The position numbers and the translations under genes were made by a program. 64,000 bases of DNA from Kerstersia gyiorum (GTDB lineage: Bacteria > Pseudomonadota > Gammaproteobacteria > Burkholderiales > Burkholderiaceae_B). Under the pieces are notes generated by a model. That model did not search any database. It was given only the letters and a program-made list of their open reading frames with translations, and was not told where the DNA came from. Where the stretch lies: positions 372,001-436,000 of the forward strand of contig NZ_SGWZ01000002.1 in assembly GCF_004216755.1 (NCBI RefSeq), written 5' to 3'. Positions 32,576-42,052 of the stretch are shown here, piece by piece; the first letter of the stretch is position 1; every line of letters begins with the position of its first letter.

Positions 32576-32764
32576 TCGGTGTCAGGATCAAGGCAGGGGC
32601 GCGTCGTCCGCAGGCGAGCCCCTTGCATGCTACTGCGTGGCACGCGCAAATCTCAGGTACCCGCGTTCGCCACCTTCACTCCGTACCGCTTTTACTCTTT
32701 CCGGATAGGCCGGGCTCGCCGGGGCCTGGCGGTCTGAGCCTATGCCGCTGTCTCGTGTTGCCGC

Positions 32765-33643
32765 TCAGTCCGCCGGAGGCGGCGTGGATGACTGCGAGTG
32801 GCCGGGCGTGGCGCTGGCAGCGCCTTCCTTCAGAAAATCCGAGGGCGCTTGCCCCAGTTTGCGGCGGAACATCGTGGAAAAGGCGCTGGGGCTGTCATAG
32901 CCGAGGTCCAGTGCAATGCGGGTGACCGACGCCCCAGCGACAGATAGCCGCGCCAGGGCGGCCATCAGGCAGGCCTGCTGACGCCATTGGCTGAAGGATA
33001 TGCCGGTTTGCTGGCGGAACAGACGGGTAAAGGTGCGCGGGCTTTTATTGAGGCTGGCGGCCCAGTCTTCCGGCGGGCTGCGCAGGCTGGGGCGGCGCAG
33101 AAAGGCCTTGCACAGCCTGGCCAGCGCCGGATCTTTGGGCATGGGGGCGAAAAGCGGCATGGTTGGCGCCGCGCGGACTTCATGCAGGATCAGTTGCACC
33201 AGGGCGCCGTCCCGGCCCTGTTCGTCATACTGCGCGGGCAGGTCGGCGGAGGCCAGCAGCAATTGATGCAGCAGGGGTGTGATGACCAGCACCTCGCAGT
33301 GCTGGGCGTGGCGCGGCGCTGCTTCAGGGGCAATGTACAGGCTGCGGGTGCTGACGCCCTGCATGAGCACCTGGTGTGCCTGGCCCGCCGGTATCCAGAC
33401 GCCGCTGTAGGGCGGGATGACCCAGTTGCCGTCTGCCGTTTCCACTTCCATCAGGCCGGTCATGCCATAGAGCAACTGCGCGCGGCGGTGCGCATGCGTG
33501 GGCAGCAGGGTGCCTGGCGGATAGTCTGTGCCTATGGCCAGCACGATGCGCGGCGTGGCATCGACAGTACTCAGGGGAATGTTGCGCATGGGGAACGCGT
33601 ACGGGTGGCGGGGCCGGACAAAGGGTGGCTGAAATACAAGCAT
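32765..33643 (-). CDS. AraC family regulator with cupin sensor domain
   Basis: The 292-aa protein (274 aa if ATG 33589 is used; neither has a clear ribosome-binding site) has an N-terminal cupin, 'LPTHAHRRAQLLYGMTGLMEV' and 'IPAGQAHQVLM'. Two AraC helix-turn-helix motifs follow in the last 110 residues: 'EDWAASLNKSPRTFTRLFRQQ' and 'SVTRIALDLGYDSPSAFSTMFRRKLG'. It is divergent from the TSUP permease gene across about 70 bp and probably regulates it. The Ser/Pro/Thr-rich tail after the last helix is odd but harmless. Confidence 0.88.
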   Translation of the reverse strand: MLVFQPPFVRPRHPYAFPMRNIPLSTVDATPRIVLAIGTDYPPGTLLPTHAHRRAQLLYGMTGLMEVETADGNWVIPPYSGVWIPAGQAHQVLMQGVSTRSLYIAPEAAPRHAQHCEVLVITPLLHQLLLASADLPAQYDEQGRDGALVQLILHEVRAAPTMPLFAPMPKDPALARLCKAFLRRPSLRSPPEDWAASLNKSPRTFTRLFRQQTGISFSQWRQQACLMAALARLSVAGASVTRIALDLGYDSPSAFSTMFRRKLGQAPSDFLKEGAASATPGHSQSSTPPPAD

Positions 33644-33715
33644 AGTTGTCTTTTGCTCGAAAGTCAGCCAATAGATGTCAGCCTATCCTGATGTTTTTCA
33701 GGAATGGTTCCAGCC

Positions 33716-34528
33716 ATGGTCTATCTGCTTTTGTTGGGTTTCGGGGTGCTGGCCGGCTGCACGACGGTGCTGTTCGGCTTTGGCGGCGGCTTTGTGGCGG
33801 TGCCTGTTTTGTATTCGGTGTTGTTGGCCGCGCATGGGCCGGACAGCGCGATCGGGCAGGCAGCGATGCATATTGCGGTGGCCAGCTCCACCTGCGCCAT
33901 GATTTTCGGCGCTTCCCTGGCGACCTTGCGGCACCGCAAGGCTGGCACCCTGCGATGGGAGCATGTACGGCCGTTGATGGCCTATATCGCCATTGGTGCG
34001 GCGGTTGGCGCGGCGGCGGCCATCCAGCTGGGCGGGGCGTGGTTGCGCTGGGCCTTCATTGCCTACCTGGGGCTGACCATACTGGATTGCCTGCTGCGCG
34101 ACGGCTTCCGCCTGGCGGGATGCGCCAGCATGCAGCCGATGGGGCCAGGGCAGACCGCGGGCGCCGGGCTGGTGATCGGGGCGATTGCGGCCTTCCTGGG
34201 GGTGGGCGGCAGTGTTATGACTGTGCCTCTGATGCGCCGGCGCGGCGCCAGCATGACGGAAGCCACGGCCATGGCCAATCCGTTGTCGCTGCCGATGGCT
34301 GTGGCCGGCACGCTGACCTACATCGCACTGGCCTGGCATGGCGCAGCAGGGATGGGCGCCGGGTATGCCGGTTTTGTCGATTTGCGAGCCTGCGCGGCGC
34401 TGGTTGCGGGCTCATGGGTGGGCATACGCCTGTCTTCGCCCTGGATCGGCCGGATATCCGATCGCGCCCATGCCAACGCCTTTATCGCGCTGCTGTGCCT
34501 GGTGCTTGGGGTGATGCTGCTGAGCTGA
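33716..34528 (+). CDS. TauE/SafE (TSUP) family permease
   Basis: The 270-aa membrane protein has about eight hydrophobic segments with the duplicated TSUP motif, 'GFGVLAGCTTVLFGFGGGFVAVP' in outline near the start and 'IGAIAAFLGVGGSVMTVPLM' in the second half. Family members export or import sulfonates, sulfite or small organic anions. ATG 33716 is chosen; ATG 33704 is directly adjacent to the AGGA and less likely. It is divergent from the AraC gene and convergent with panE. Confidence 0.85.
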   Translation: MVYLLLLGFGVLAGCTTVLFGFGGGFVAVPVLYSVLLAAHGPDSAIGQAAMHIAVASSTCAMIFGASLATLRHRKAGTLRWEHVRPLMAYIAIGAAVGAAAAIQLGGAWLRWAFIAYLGLTILDCLLRDGFRLAGCASMQPMGPGQTAGAGLVIGAIAAFLGVGGSVMTVPLMRRRGASMTEATAMANPLSLPMAVAGTLTYIALAWHGAAGMGAGYAGFVDLRACAALVAGSWVGIRLSSPWIGRISDRAHANAFIALLCLVLGVMLLS

Positions 34529-34567
34529 AGGCAGTTGCCGCCATGGGCTGCCGATGCGTGGACAAAT

Positions 34568-35494
34568 TCAGGCTTCCATGGCCTTGATGATCTGGTAAAG
34601 CGTCTGGTTGACGGGGGTAGCCACGCCATAGCGCTGACCGAGTTCAATGATGGTACCGGCAAAAAGATCGACTTCGGTTGGTCGGCCGGCTTCGATGTCC
34701 TGCAGCATGGAGGTCTTGGCGGTGGGCGTCAGGGAGTCCATGATGCGAACGAAGTTCTGGATGTCTTCCGGCCCCAGGCCGATGCCTGCGTGGCGGGACA
34801 GCGTGACGACTTCTTCGGCGGCGGCGATCATCAGGGCCCGGGCATGTGGATTGACCTGGAAGGTGCCGTAGGGAGCGCGCAGCACGGCCGACGCCTGGTT
34901 GATGCCGGCATTGAGCATGAATTTGGCCCAGTGGGCCCGCATCATGTCAGCGGGAACCACGCAGGGAATGCCGGCGCGCTGGAACAGCGCCTCGATGGCA
35001 TCGACCCTTGCGCAGCGGATGCTGTTGTCCTTCTCGCCAAAGACGATGCGGCCGATGTCATGGTAGGTGACAGCATTGCCGCTGCGCACGGCGTCCATGT
35101 AGACGTTGGCATACAGCACATGCTCCGGGCCGATGGCGGCGCCTATCTGTTCTTCGCTGCTGATGCCATTCATGAGCGAGACCACGCAGGTATCGGGGCC
35201 GACGAAGCCGCGCAGGTCGTCAATCGCCTGCGGCAATTGCCCGGCCTTGACGGCAACGAAAATCAGGTCGGCAGGTGGCGCCGCCTGGCCAGGTTCGACG
35301 AACTTGAAGTCGTAGCGTTTGCCGTTGACGGTGGGCGGGGTGGCGCGCAAGGCAGCGATGCGTGCGGCAGACGCAATCACCGCGACCAGGCTGGGGTCCA
35401 GGTCGTGCAGGCGGGCCGCGTACTTCAGGCCGATGGCGCCCAGGCCGATGAAATAGACACGTTGGATACGGTATGGCGTGGCGGAATGAGTCAT
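34568..35494 (-). CDS. panE: 2-dehydropantoate 2-reductase family protein
   Basis: The 308-aa protein has the NADP-binding 'VYFIGLGAIGLKYAARL' and then 'VAVKAGQLPQAID', 'VVSLMNGISSEEQ' and 'MRAHWAKFMLNAGINQASAVL', carrying the catalytic Lys. The C-terminal helical domain ends 'VATPVNQTLYQIIKAMEA'. It would reduce ketopantoate to pantoate for CoA synthesis; paralogues of other function exist, so the name is moderate. ATG 35494 gives the standard length; its ribosome-binding site is weak. Confidence 0.82.
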   Translation of the reverse strand: MTHSATPYRIQRVYFIGLGAIGLKYAARLHDLDPSLVAVIASAARIAALRATPPTVNGKRYDFKFVEPGQAAPPADLIFVAVKAGQLPQAIDDLRGFVGPDTCVVSLMNGISSEEQIGAAIGPEHVLYANVYMDAVRSGNAVTYHDIGRIVFGEKDNSIRCARVDAIEALFQRAGIPCVVPADMMRAHWAKFMLNAGINQASAVLRAPYGTFQVNPHARALMIAAAEEVVTLSRHAGIGLGPEDIQNFVRIMDSLTPTAKTSMLQDIEAGRPTEVDLFAGTIIELGQRYGVATPVNQTLYQIIKAMEA

Positions 35495-35721
35495 CAGGAA
35501 TGGAATGGGGCGGCGCTCGCTCGGCTGGGTAGCGAGAAATGAGTGGAAAGAGTGGAAAAAGGATCGCATCGCGTGCCGCAGCGCCAGGCAGGGCAATCAA
35601 TGGCATCGGTCCTGCTGGCGCCGCGGTATGCCTGATTGGCACGGTGTGCGTATGCGGCGTATGCGTGATGATATCGCGCTGGCGGGCACGTTGGCGCTGA
35701 TCTGGAAAGGCGGCCAGGGAG

Positions 35722-35758
35722 TAAAAAAGAACCCCGCCGGCCAGAGACCGCGCGGGGC
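35722..35758 (-). terminator. intrinsic terminator of glnK-amtB
   Basis: In the minus direction, a CCCCGC(G)CGG/CCGGCGGGG stem is followed by TTCTTTTTT, 25 nt after the amtB stop. Confidence 0.82.
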
Positions 35759-35782
35759 AAAGGGATGGACTTACTGGAGGGT

Positions 35783-37015
35783 TTACTTGCGGTAGGCCGA
35801 TTCCCCGTGGGCGGAGATATCCAGGCCGGCGCGTTCATCTTCCTCGGAGACGCGGAAGCTGCCGCACAGGACCTTGGCCACGTAATAGGCGACGATGGCG
35901 ACCACGCCGGACCAGACAATGGTCAGCAGCACGCCTTCCACCTGGGTCCAGATTTGCGCCGGGATTTCCGCACTGGTGATGCCAGGGCCGCCCAGGGATT
36001 GGGCATTGAAGATGCCGGTCAGGATGGCGCCGATGATGCCGCCGATGCCGTGGATGCAGAACACGTCCAGCGCGTCGTCGATGCGCAGCCAATGCTTCAC
36101 GTAGGTCACCGACCAGGCGCAGGCCACACCGGCGATGAGCCCGATGATCAGCGCACCCACCGGGCCGACCAGGCCAGCTGCCGGGGTGATGCCGACCAGG
36201 CCGGCGATGGCACCCGAGGCCGCGCCCAGCAGCGAGGAACGGCCCTTGAGCAGTTTTTCCGTGGCCGACCAGGCCAGGACGGCAATGGCGGTGGCGATCA
36301 GCGTGTTCATGAAGGCCAGCACGGCGGTGTTGTTGGCGGCCAGCGCCGAACCCGCGTTGAAGCCGAACCAGCCCACCCACAGCACGGCGGCGCCGATATA
36401 GGTCATGGGCAGGTTGTGCGGTTGCAGCGCTTCCTTGCCATAACCCAGGCGTTTGCCGACCAGTGCAGCGGCCGTCAGCGCGGCAATACCGGAGTTGATG
36501 TGCACCACAGTGCCGCCGGCGAAGTCCAGCGCACCCGCTGCAAACAACAGGCCGGGAACATCGCCGCCGTACCAGACCATGTGGGCGATCGGTACGTAGG
36601 CCAGCGTGAACCAGACCACGGTGAAGACCAGCACGGCCGAGAAGCGGGCGCGTTCGGCAAAGCCGCCGATGATCAGCGCGCAGGTGATGCCGGCGAATGT
36701 CGCCTGGAAGGCGGCAAATAGCAGTTCGGGCACGCTGCCTGATTCCGCGAAGCCGTCAGGGGCGTTGAACAGGCCGGACAGGAACAGTTTTGAGAAGCCG
36801 CCGAAGAATGCGTTGCCATCGGTGAAGGCCAGGGAATAGCCGTAGACGAACCACAGGACGACTGCCAGGCAGAACACCGAAGTGGTCTGCATCAGTACGG
36901 AGAGCACGTTCTTGGAGCGGACCATGCCGCCGTAGAACAGCGCCAGGCCGGGAACTACCATCATGAGAACGAGCAGGGTCGAGACGCTCAACCAGGCGAT
37001 GTCTGCGTTTTCCAT
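35783..37015 (-). CDS. amtB: ammonium transporter AmtB
   Basis: The 410-aa protein has eleven transmembrane segments of the Amt family and no cleavable signal. 'MMVVPGLALFYGGMVRSKNVLS' in outline is the conserved start. The twin pore histidines are in 'GGTVVHINSGIAAL' and 'DVFCIHGIGGIIGA', and 'WGWFGFNAGS'-type sequence ('LWVGWFGFNAGSALA') is present. It conducts ammonium under nitrogen limitation. It lies 33 nt downstream of glnK, whose PII product blocks the channel, and is co-transcribed from the sigma-54 promoter. Confidence 0.97.
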   Translation of the reverse strand: MENADIAWLSVSTLLVLMMVVPGLALFYGGMVRSKNVLSVLMQTTSVFCLAVVLWFVYGYSLAFTDGNAFFGGFSKLFLSGLFNAPDGFAESGSVPELLFAAFQATFAGITCALIIGGFAERARFSAVLVFTVVWFTLAYVPIAHMVWYGGDVPGLLFAAGALDFAGGTVVHINSGIAALTAAALVGKRLGYGKEALQPHNLPMTYIGAAVLWVGWFGFNAGSALAANNTAVLAFMNTLIATAIAVLAWSATEKLLKGRSSLLGAASGAIAGLVGITPAAGLVGPVGALIIGLIAGVACAWSVTYVKHWLRIDDALDVFCIHGIGGIIGAILTGIFNAQSLGGPGITSAEIPAQIWTQVEGVLLTIVWSGVVAIVAYYVAKVLCGSFRVSEEDERAGLDISAHGESAYRK

Positions 37016-37048
37016 TTTCAGTTTCCTTTATGCGGGATGGAAAGAGGC

Positions 37049-37387
37049 TCAGAGAGCGGACTCGTCGGATTCACCAGTACGTATGCGCACGGCGCGTTCC
37101 ACGGGAACGACGAACAGCTTGCCGTCGCCGATCTTGCCGGTGTAGGCCGCGCTTTCGATGGCTTCCAGGGTGGTGTCAAGCTGGGCATCCGGCACCACGA
37201 CCTCAATGCGCAGCTTGGGCAGGAAGTCCACGGCATATTCGGCGCCGCGATACAGTTCGGTATGGCCTTTCTGGCGGCCGAAGCCGTTGACTTCGCTGAC
37301 GGTCATGCCTTGCACGCCAGCGGTCGAAAGTGCCACGCGCACCTCGTCCAGCTTGAACGGCTTGATGATGGCGATGATGAGTTTCAT
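37049..37387 (-). CDS. glnK: nitrogen regulatory PII protein GlnK
   Basis: This 112-aa PII protein starts 'MKLIIAIIKPFKLDEVR' and has the T-loop 'GFGRQKGHTELYRGAEY' with the uridylylation Tyr51, then 'KLRIEVVVPD' and 'TGKIGDGKLFVVPVE'. It senses 2-oxoglutarate and ATP/ADP and gates AmtB. An AGGAG site precedes the ATG. It is the first gene of the glnK-amtB operon, behind a near-perfect sigma-54 promoter. Confidence 0.97.
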   Translation of the reverse strand: MKLIIAIIKPFKLDEVRVALSTAGVQGMTVSEVNGFGRQKGHTELYRGAEYAVDFLPKLRIEVVVPDAQLDTTLEAIESAAYTGKIGDGKLFVVPVERAVRIRTGESDESAL

Positions 37388-37426
37388 ATGGGCTCCTTGC
37401 GGGTTTGGGCTGTCCTGAACCGAGCA

Positions 37427-37443
37427 AAGCAAGATGCGTGCCA
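37427..37443 (-). promoter_or_regulatory. sigma-54 promoter of glnK-amtB
   Basis: On the minus strand, TGGCACG-CATC-TTGCTT (37427-37443) matches the -24/-12 consensus TGGCACGN4TTGCW completely. It ends about 40 nt before the glnK start codon. Confidence 0.93.
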
Positions 37444-37553
37444 ATCTGCGCCGGCAGGCGGGAAGCGGCATGCGCAATCGCTGCCTGCCTGCGGTGCGTG
37501 CGGGCAAATGCGCCAGCCCGGCAGGGTGCGGACGGCAGCGTGTGTGGCGGTTT

Positions 37554-37611
37554 GCACGCAGATGGTGCGCGGATTGGGTCAGCTGCACGGCGCAACGCAC
37601 TGAAATGGTGC
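37554..37611. promoter_or_regulatory. pair of NtrC-like enhancer sites
   Basis: GCAC-GCAGA-TGGTGC (37554-37568) and GCAC-TGAAA-TGGTGC (37597-37611) both match the NtrC dyad GCACY-N5-RGTGC type. They are 43 bp apart (about four helical turns) and 111-168 bp upstream of the sigma-54 promoter, the expected place for enhancers. Confidence 0.8.
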
Positions 37612-37698
37612 GGCAGCTGGCCGCCAGTGCGGCAAGGGACGCTGGAAAGCGGCAAGTAGCTTAAACTTCCGTCATTGGATCCTTTCTCTGGAACGAGC

Positions 37699-37974
37699 AT
37701 GAACCGCAACGATTTCCTCGCAGACCTGCAGCAAAAATTCTCCGATCTGATCGCCCGCACGCCGGCAGCCGATATCGAGCGCAATGCCAAGGCTTTTCTC
37801 AGCCAGGCCTTCAGCCGCGTTGATCTGATCACGCGTGAAGAGTTCGATATCCAGGCGGACCTGCTGGCTGCCACGCGTTCGCGGGTGCGTGAACTGGAAG
37901 CCCGGCTGGAAGCGCTGGAGGGCCGCATTGCCGCGCTGGAGCAGCCCCAGGCGTCGGGCACGCAGCAGAACTGA
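37699..37974 (+). CDS. ubiK: ubiquinone biosynthesis accessory factor UbiK (BMFP/YqiC family)
   Basis: The 91-aa protein matches YqiC/UbiK: 'FLADLQQKFSDLIARTP', 'AFSRVDLITREEFDIQADLLA' and the coiled-coil 'RELEARLEALEGRIAALEQ' near the C-terminus. UbiK is a trimeric membrane-associated helper of aerobic ubiquinone synthesis. It is divergent from glnK, and its own upstream DNA holds the NtrC sites, so its promoter must overlap or lie within that stretch. comM follows 126 nt downstream. Confidence 0.88.
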   Translation: MNRNDFLADLQQKFSDLIARTPAADIERNAKAFLSQAFSRVDLITREEFDIQADLLAATRSRVRELEARLEALEGRIAALEQPQASGTQQN

Positions 37975-38100
37975 GTCCTTGTCCTGATGGGCGCTGCGTC
38001 GGGGCAATAGGAGCGCAGCGTGACATTTCCAGCACGCCTGGCCTGTTCCCGACGGTAGTCGCAGGCCATACTCCGGACATACTTGTACCGGAGGAAATTC

Positions 38101-39606
38101 ATGTCGTTAGCCGTACTGGGAAGCCGGGCGTTGGTGGGCCTGGATGCGCCTGCGGTATGGGTGGAGGTGCACCTGGCTCCAGGCTTGCCGGCGTTCCAGA
38201 TCGTCGGGCTGCCCGACGCTGAAGTGCGTGAAAGCAGGGAGCGGGTGCGTGCTGCGCTGCAAAGCAGCGGCTATGAATTTCCTGCGGGTCGCCTGACGGC
38301 CAATCTGTCGCCGGCAGACTTGCCCAAGGAGTCTGGCCGCTTCGATCTTCCCATTGCGCTGGGCGTGCTGCTGGCATCGGGCCAATTGCAGTTGCAGGGC
38401 GGCGCGGCAGCCCAGGAAGCGCTGGTGCGCGATATCTTCGCCGGCGAACTTTCGTTGAGCGGCATGCTGGTGCCGGTAGCCGGCGCCCTGGGCCTGGCTC
38501 TGGCAGCCGCCGATGCCGGCGCCAGGCTTTATATGCCTCTGCAAAGCGCGCGTATCGCTGCCAACGTACCTGGCCTGGATGTGCTTGGCGCCACTAGCCT
38601 GCGGGCGCTGGCCTTGCACCTGGGCGGCCAGGAAAGCCTGGCGCCAGTGAAGGCCGCGCCGCTGGAGGCGGCAGAACCTGTGCCGTGTCTGTCGGATGTG
38701 CGCGGCCAGGCGGCGGCGCGTCGGGCGCTGGAAGTCGCGGCAGCAGGCGAGCACGGCCTGCTGATGATAGGGCCGCCAGGTGCAGGGAAAAGCATGTTGG
38801 CGCAGCGCTTGCCTGGCATTCTTCCGGCGTTGGCGCCGCGCCAGGCGCTGGAGGCAGCAGCCCTGGCGGGTTTGCTGCGCACCCGTCCAGCCTTGAGCGG
38901 GCAGCCGCCATTCCGCGCGCCTCACCATTCGGTATCTACGGCTGCCCTGGTAGGGGGCGGCAGCCGTCCCCGTCCAGGGGAAATCACGCTGGCGCATCAT
39001 GGCGTGCTGTTTCTCGATGAATTGCCGGAGTTCAGCCGGGTGGCGCTGGAGGCCTTGCGCGAGCCGCTGGAAACAGGCGCGGTCGCCATCGCCCGGGCGG
39101 CGGGCAGGGTGGTGTATCCCGCCAGGTTTCAGCTTGTGGCCGCCATGAATCCCTGCCCGTGCGGCTGGCTTGGGCATCCGGTGCGCAGTTGTCGCTGCAG
39201 CCCGGAGGCACGCGAGCGCTACCGAATGAAGCTGTCCGGTCCTTTGCTGGACCGCATTGACCTGCAACTGGAGTTGCCCGCCACCGAGGCGGGATGGCTG
39301 GACATGCCGCCGGGTGAGACGAGCGAGGCCGTGCGCCAGCGTGTGGCCGCTGCCAGGCAGCGCCAGTTGGCGCGCCAGGGGTGCAGCAATGCCCGTCTGG
39401 CGCCGGCCATGCTGCGCGAGGCCTGCCGTTTGGCGGACGAGGCGCAGCGCATGCTGGACGCAGCCATGACGCGGTTGGGTTGGTCGGCCAGGGCAGCGCA
39501 CCGCGTGCTGAGTGTCGCGCGCACCGTTGCCGATCTCGACGCGGCTGATGCTGTGCTGGCGGTGCATCTGGCACAGGCCGTGCAATACCGGCGTCCGCTG
39601 GGGTAG
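38101..39606 (+). CDS. comM: Mg-chelatase-like AAA+ helicase ComM/YifB
   Basis: The 501-aa protein has an N-terminal LonC-like domain ('LPAFQIVGLPDAEVRESRERV'), Walker A 'GPPGAGKSMLAQRLPGILP', Walker B 'GVLFLDELPEF' and the cysteine cluster 'NPCPCGWLGH' with 'CRCSPEARERY'. Homologues are branch-migration helicases that help natural transformation. ATG 38101 follows a GGAGGAAA site. It is followed at 46 nt by the YciI gene. Confidence 0.94.
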   Translation: MSLAVLGSRALVGLDAPAVWVEVHLAPGLPAFQIVGLPDAEVRESRERVRAALQSSGYEFPAGRLTANLSPADLPKESGRFDLPIALGVLLASGQLQLQGGAAAQEALVRDIFAGELSLSGMLVPVAGALGLALAAADAGARLYMPLQSARIAANVPGLDVLGATSLRALALHLGGQESLAPVKAAPLEAAEPVPCLSDVRGQAAARRALEVAAAGEHGLLMIGPPGAGKSMLAQRLPGILPALAPRQALEAAALAGLLRTRPALSGQPPFRAPHHSVSTAALVGGGSRPRPGEITLAHHGVLFLDELPEFSRVALEALREPLETGAVAIARAAGRVVYPARFQLVAAMNPCPCGWLGHPVRSCRCSPEARERYRMKLSGPLLDRIDLQLELPATEAGWLDMPPGETSEAVRQRVAAARQRQLARQGCSNARLAPAMLREACRLADEAQRMLDAAMTRLGWSARAAHRVLSVARTVADLDAADAVLAVHLAQAVQYRRPLG

Positions 39607-39652
39607 CATGGCGTTTTTTTCGACAGATCACACGCTAAAAAAGGGGCGCCAC

Positions 39653-39946
39653 GTGCTGTATATCGTTCGTTTCTATGACAATCCAGCCATGGCGCATGTA
39701 CGCCAGGCGCAAATGGAGCCGCATCTGGAATGGCTCAAGGCCAACAGCGAACTGGTGCGCATCGGCGGTGCGCTGCGCGAACAGGAAGACGGTCCCCCCG
39801 TGGGGGCGTTGTGGATTCTCGAATCGCCGGACCGCGCCACGGCGGAACGCCTGTTGCGCGAAGATCCGTTCTGGGTCCATGGCCTGCGCGAGCGCTATGA
39901 GCTCTACTCCTGGCACAAGGGCATTCCGGACCAGGTGCTGATCTGA
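39653..39946 (+). CDS. yciI: YciI family protein
   Basis: The 97-aa protein has the ferredoxin-like YciI fold: 'LYIVRFYDNPAMAHVRQAQM', 'EPHLEWLKAN', 'RIGGALREQEDG' and 'ATAERLLREDPFWVHGLRE'. His and Asp of the putative active site are in 'PHLEWL' and 'EDPF'. The function is unknown. GTG 39653 is chosen because AAGGGG precedes it by 7 nt; an in-frame ATG at 39608 would add 15 residues. Confidence 0.85.
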   Translation: MLYIVRFYDNPAMAHVRQAQMEPHLEWLKANSELVRIGGALREQEDGPPVGALWILESPDRATAERLLREDPFWVHGLRERYELYSWHKGIPDQVLI

Positions 39947-40024
39947 GCTTTCGACCTGTGGGGACAAGGGGGTGCCCGGCGCGGCAGGAACGCTACAGGC
40001 CCAGCGTTAAAGCAAAAAACGCGA

Positions 40025-40245
40025 TATAATCAAAGGCTTTCCTGAGTCTATTGCGGTTGTTAGCCGCAAGGGAGCAGGGAATCAGGGCGGTTTGCAGTCG
40101 CCTTGGCCGGGGTCTAGCGTCCGTGCCAGGGGTTCAGGAACAGCCCATCCAGTGATGTCGGGTTTCAAGTCTGCCTGTCCGGTTTCCGGTCGTGTGGCAC
40201 CCGCCGTCTTATTGTTCAAACAGCAGGAATTCAGCAGGAATTTTC
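40025..40245 (+). promoter_or_regulatory. promoter and long 5' leader of rpmI-rplT
   Basis: TATAAT at 40025-40030 has only a weak -35. Transcription from it would give a leader of about 210 nt before rpmI. The leader holds a TTGCGG/CCGCAA hairpin (40053-40071) and other GC-rich segments. Long structured leaders here bind ribosomal protein L20 for autogenous control in other bacteria; that role is inference. Confidence 0.55.
40221..40242 (+). repeat. 11-bp tandem repeat duplicating the rpmI ribosome-binding site
   Basis: CAGCAGGAATT is present twice in direct succession, each copy carrying an AGGA Shine-Dalgarno element. The second copy is at proper distance (7 nt) from the rpmI ATG. Confidence 0.75.
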
Positions 40246-40443
40246 ATGCCTAAGATGAAAACCAAGAAAAGCGCTGCAAAGCGCTTTGTGGTTCGCGGCA
40301 GCGGATCCATCAAGCGGGGCCAGGCCTTCAAGCGCCACATCCTCACCAAGAAGACGACCAAGAACAAGCGCCAGCTGCGCGGCTCCACCGCCGTTCACAG
40401 CGCTGACGTGGCATCGGTGAAAGCCATGCTGCCTTTCGCCTGA
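40246..40443 (+). CDS. rpmI: 50S ribosomal protein L35
   Basis: The 65-aa basic protein 'MPKMKTKKSAAKRFVV', then 'RGQAFKRHILTKKTTKNKR', is L35 at standard length. It lies 15 nt before rplT. It normally follows infC directly; here the preceding gene is yciI. Confidence 0.97.
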   Translation: MPKMKTKKSAAKRFVVRGSGSIKRGQAFKRHILTKKTTKNKRQLRGSTAVHSADVASVKAMLPFA

Positions 40444-40458
40444 TAGGAGAGACATAAA

Positions 40459-40818
40459 ATGCCTCGCGTAAAACGTGGTGTAACGGCACGTGCCCGTCAC
40501 AAAAAAGTCCTGAAGGCTGCCAAGGGTTACCGCGGTCGCCGCGGTAATGTATTCCGGATCGCCAAACAGGCGGTCATGAAGGCCGGGCAATATGCCTACC
40601 GTGACCGTCGTGCCAAGAAGCGCACTTTCCGCGCCCTGTGGATCACCCGTATCAACGCCGCTGTGCGTGAACATGGCGTGACCTACAGCGCCTTCATCGC
40701 TGGCCTGAAGAAGGCTTCGATCGACCTGGACCGCAAGGTTCTGGCTGATCTGGCCGTGCGTGACAAGGCTGGCTTTGCTGCTGTGGTACAACAAGCCAAG
40801 GCGGCACTGGCTGCCTGA
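40459..40818 (+). CDS. rplT: 50S ribosomal protein L20
   Basis: The 119-aa protein 'MPRVKRGVTARARHKKVL', 'GYRGRRGNVFRIAKQAVMKA' and 'AYRDRRAKKRTFRALWI' is L20. It is needed early in 50S assembly and in other bacteria represses the rpmI-rplT message by binding its leader. A GGAGAG site precedes it. A strong hairpin follows before pheS. Confidence 0.98.
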   Translation: MPRVKRGVTARARHKKVLKAAKGYRGRRGNVFRIAKQAVMKAGQYAYRDRRAKKRTFRALWITRINAAVREHGVTYSAFIAGLKKASIDLDRKVLADLAVRDKAGFAAVVQQAKAALAA

Positions 40819-40842
40819 TAGTGCGGTGCAGCTGATGTAGTG

Positions 40843-40876
40843 GCAAACGGGGCCGTAGCGGTCCCGTTTGCGTTTT
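40843..40876 (+). terminator. intrinsic terminator/attenuating hairpin between rplT and pheS
   Basis: A 12-bp stem, GCAAACGGGGCC/GGTCCCGTTTGC, with one G-U pair and a GTAGC loop is followed by GTTTTG. Termination may be partial because the U-tract is short. Two further stems, GGCCGTC/GACGGCC (40880-40906) and GGAGC/GCTCC (40922-40938), follow before pheS. No Phe-rich leader ORF is seen. Confidence 0.7.
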
Positions 40877-41014
40877 GAAGGCCGTCGTCCCGCCAGGGAG
40901 ACGGCCCTTGCTGCAAATCGGGGAGCTTTCCGGCTCCTGTTGAATATCGCCTTGCCAGACCTTGCGCAGAGACGCGCAGATTGTGCTCAGGCACGTGTTC
41001 AAAGGTTTATTTCC

Positions 41015-42037
<1,023 letters not shown>

Positions 42038-42052
42038 GGACGGTATTTCACC

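Noticed and set aside
40877..41014. PheM-like leader peptide before pheS
   Set aside because: I looked for a short frame rich in TTT/TTC after the rplT terminator; none is present. Only structured stems occur.
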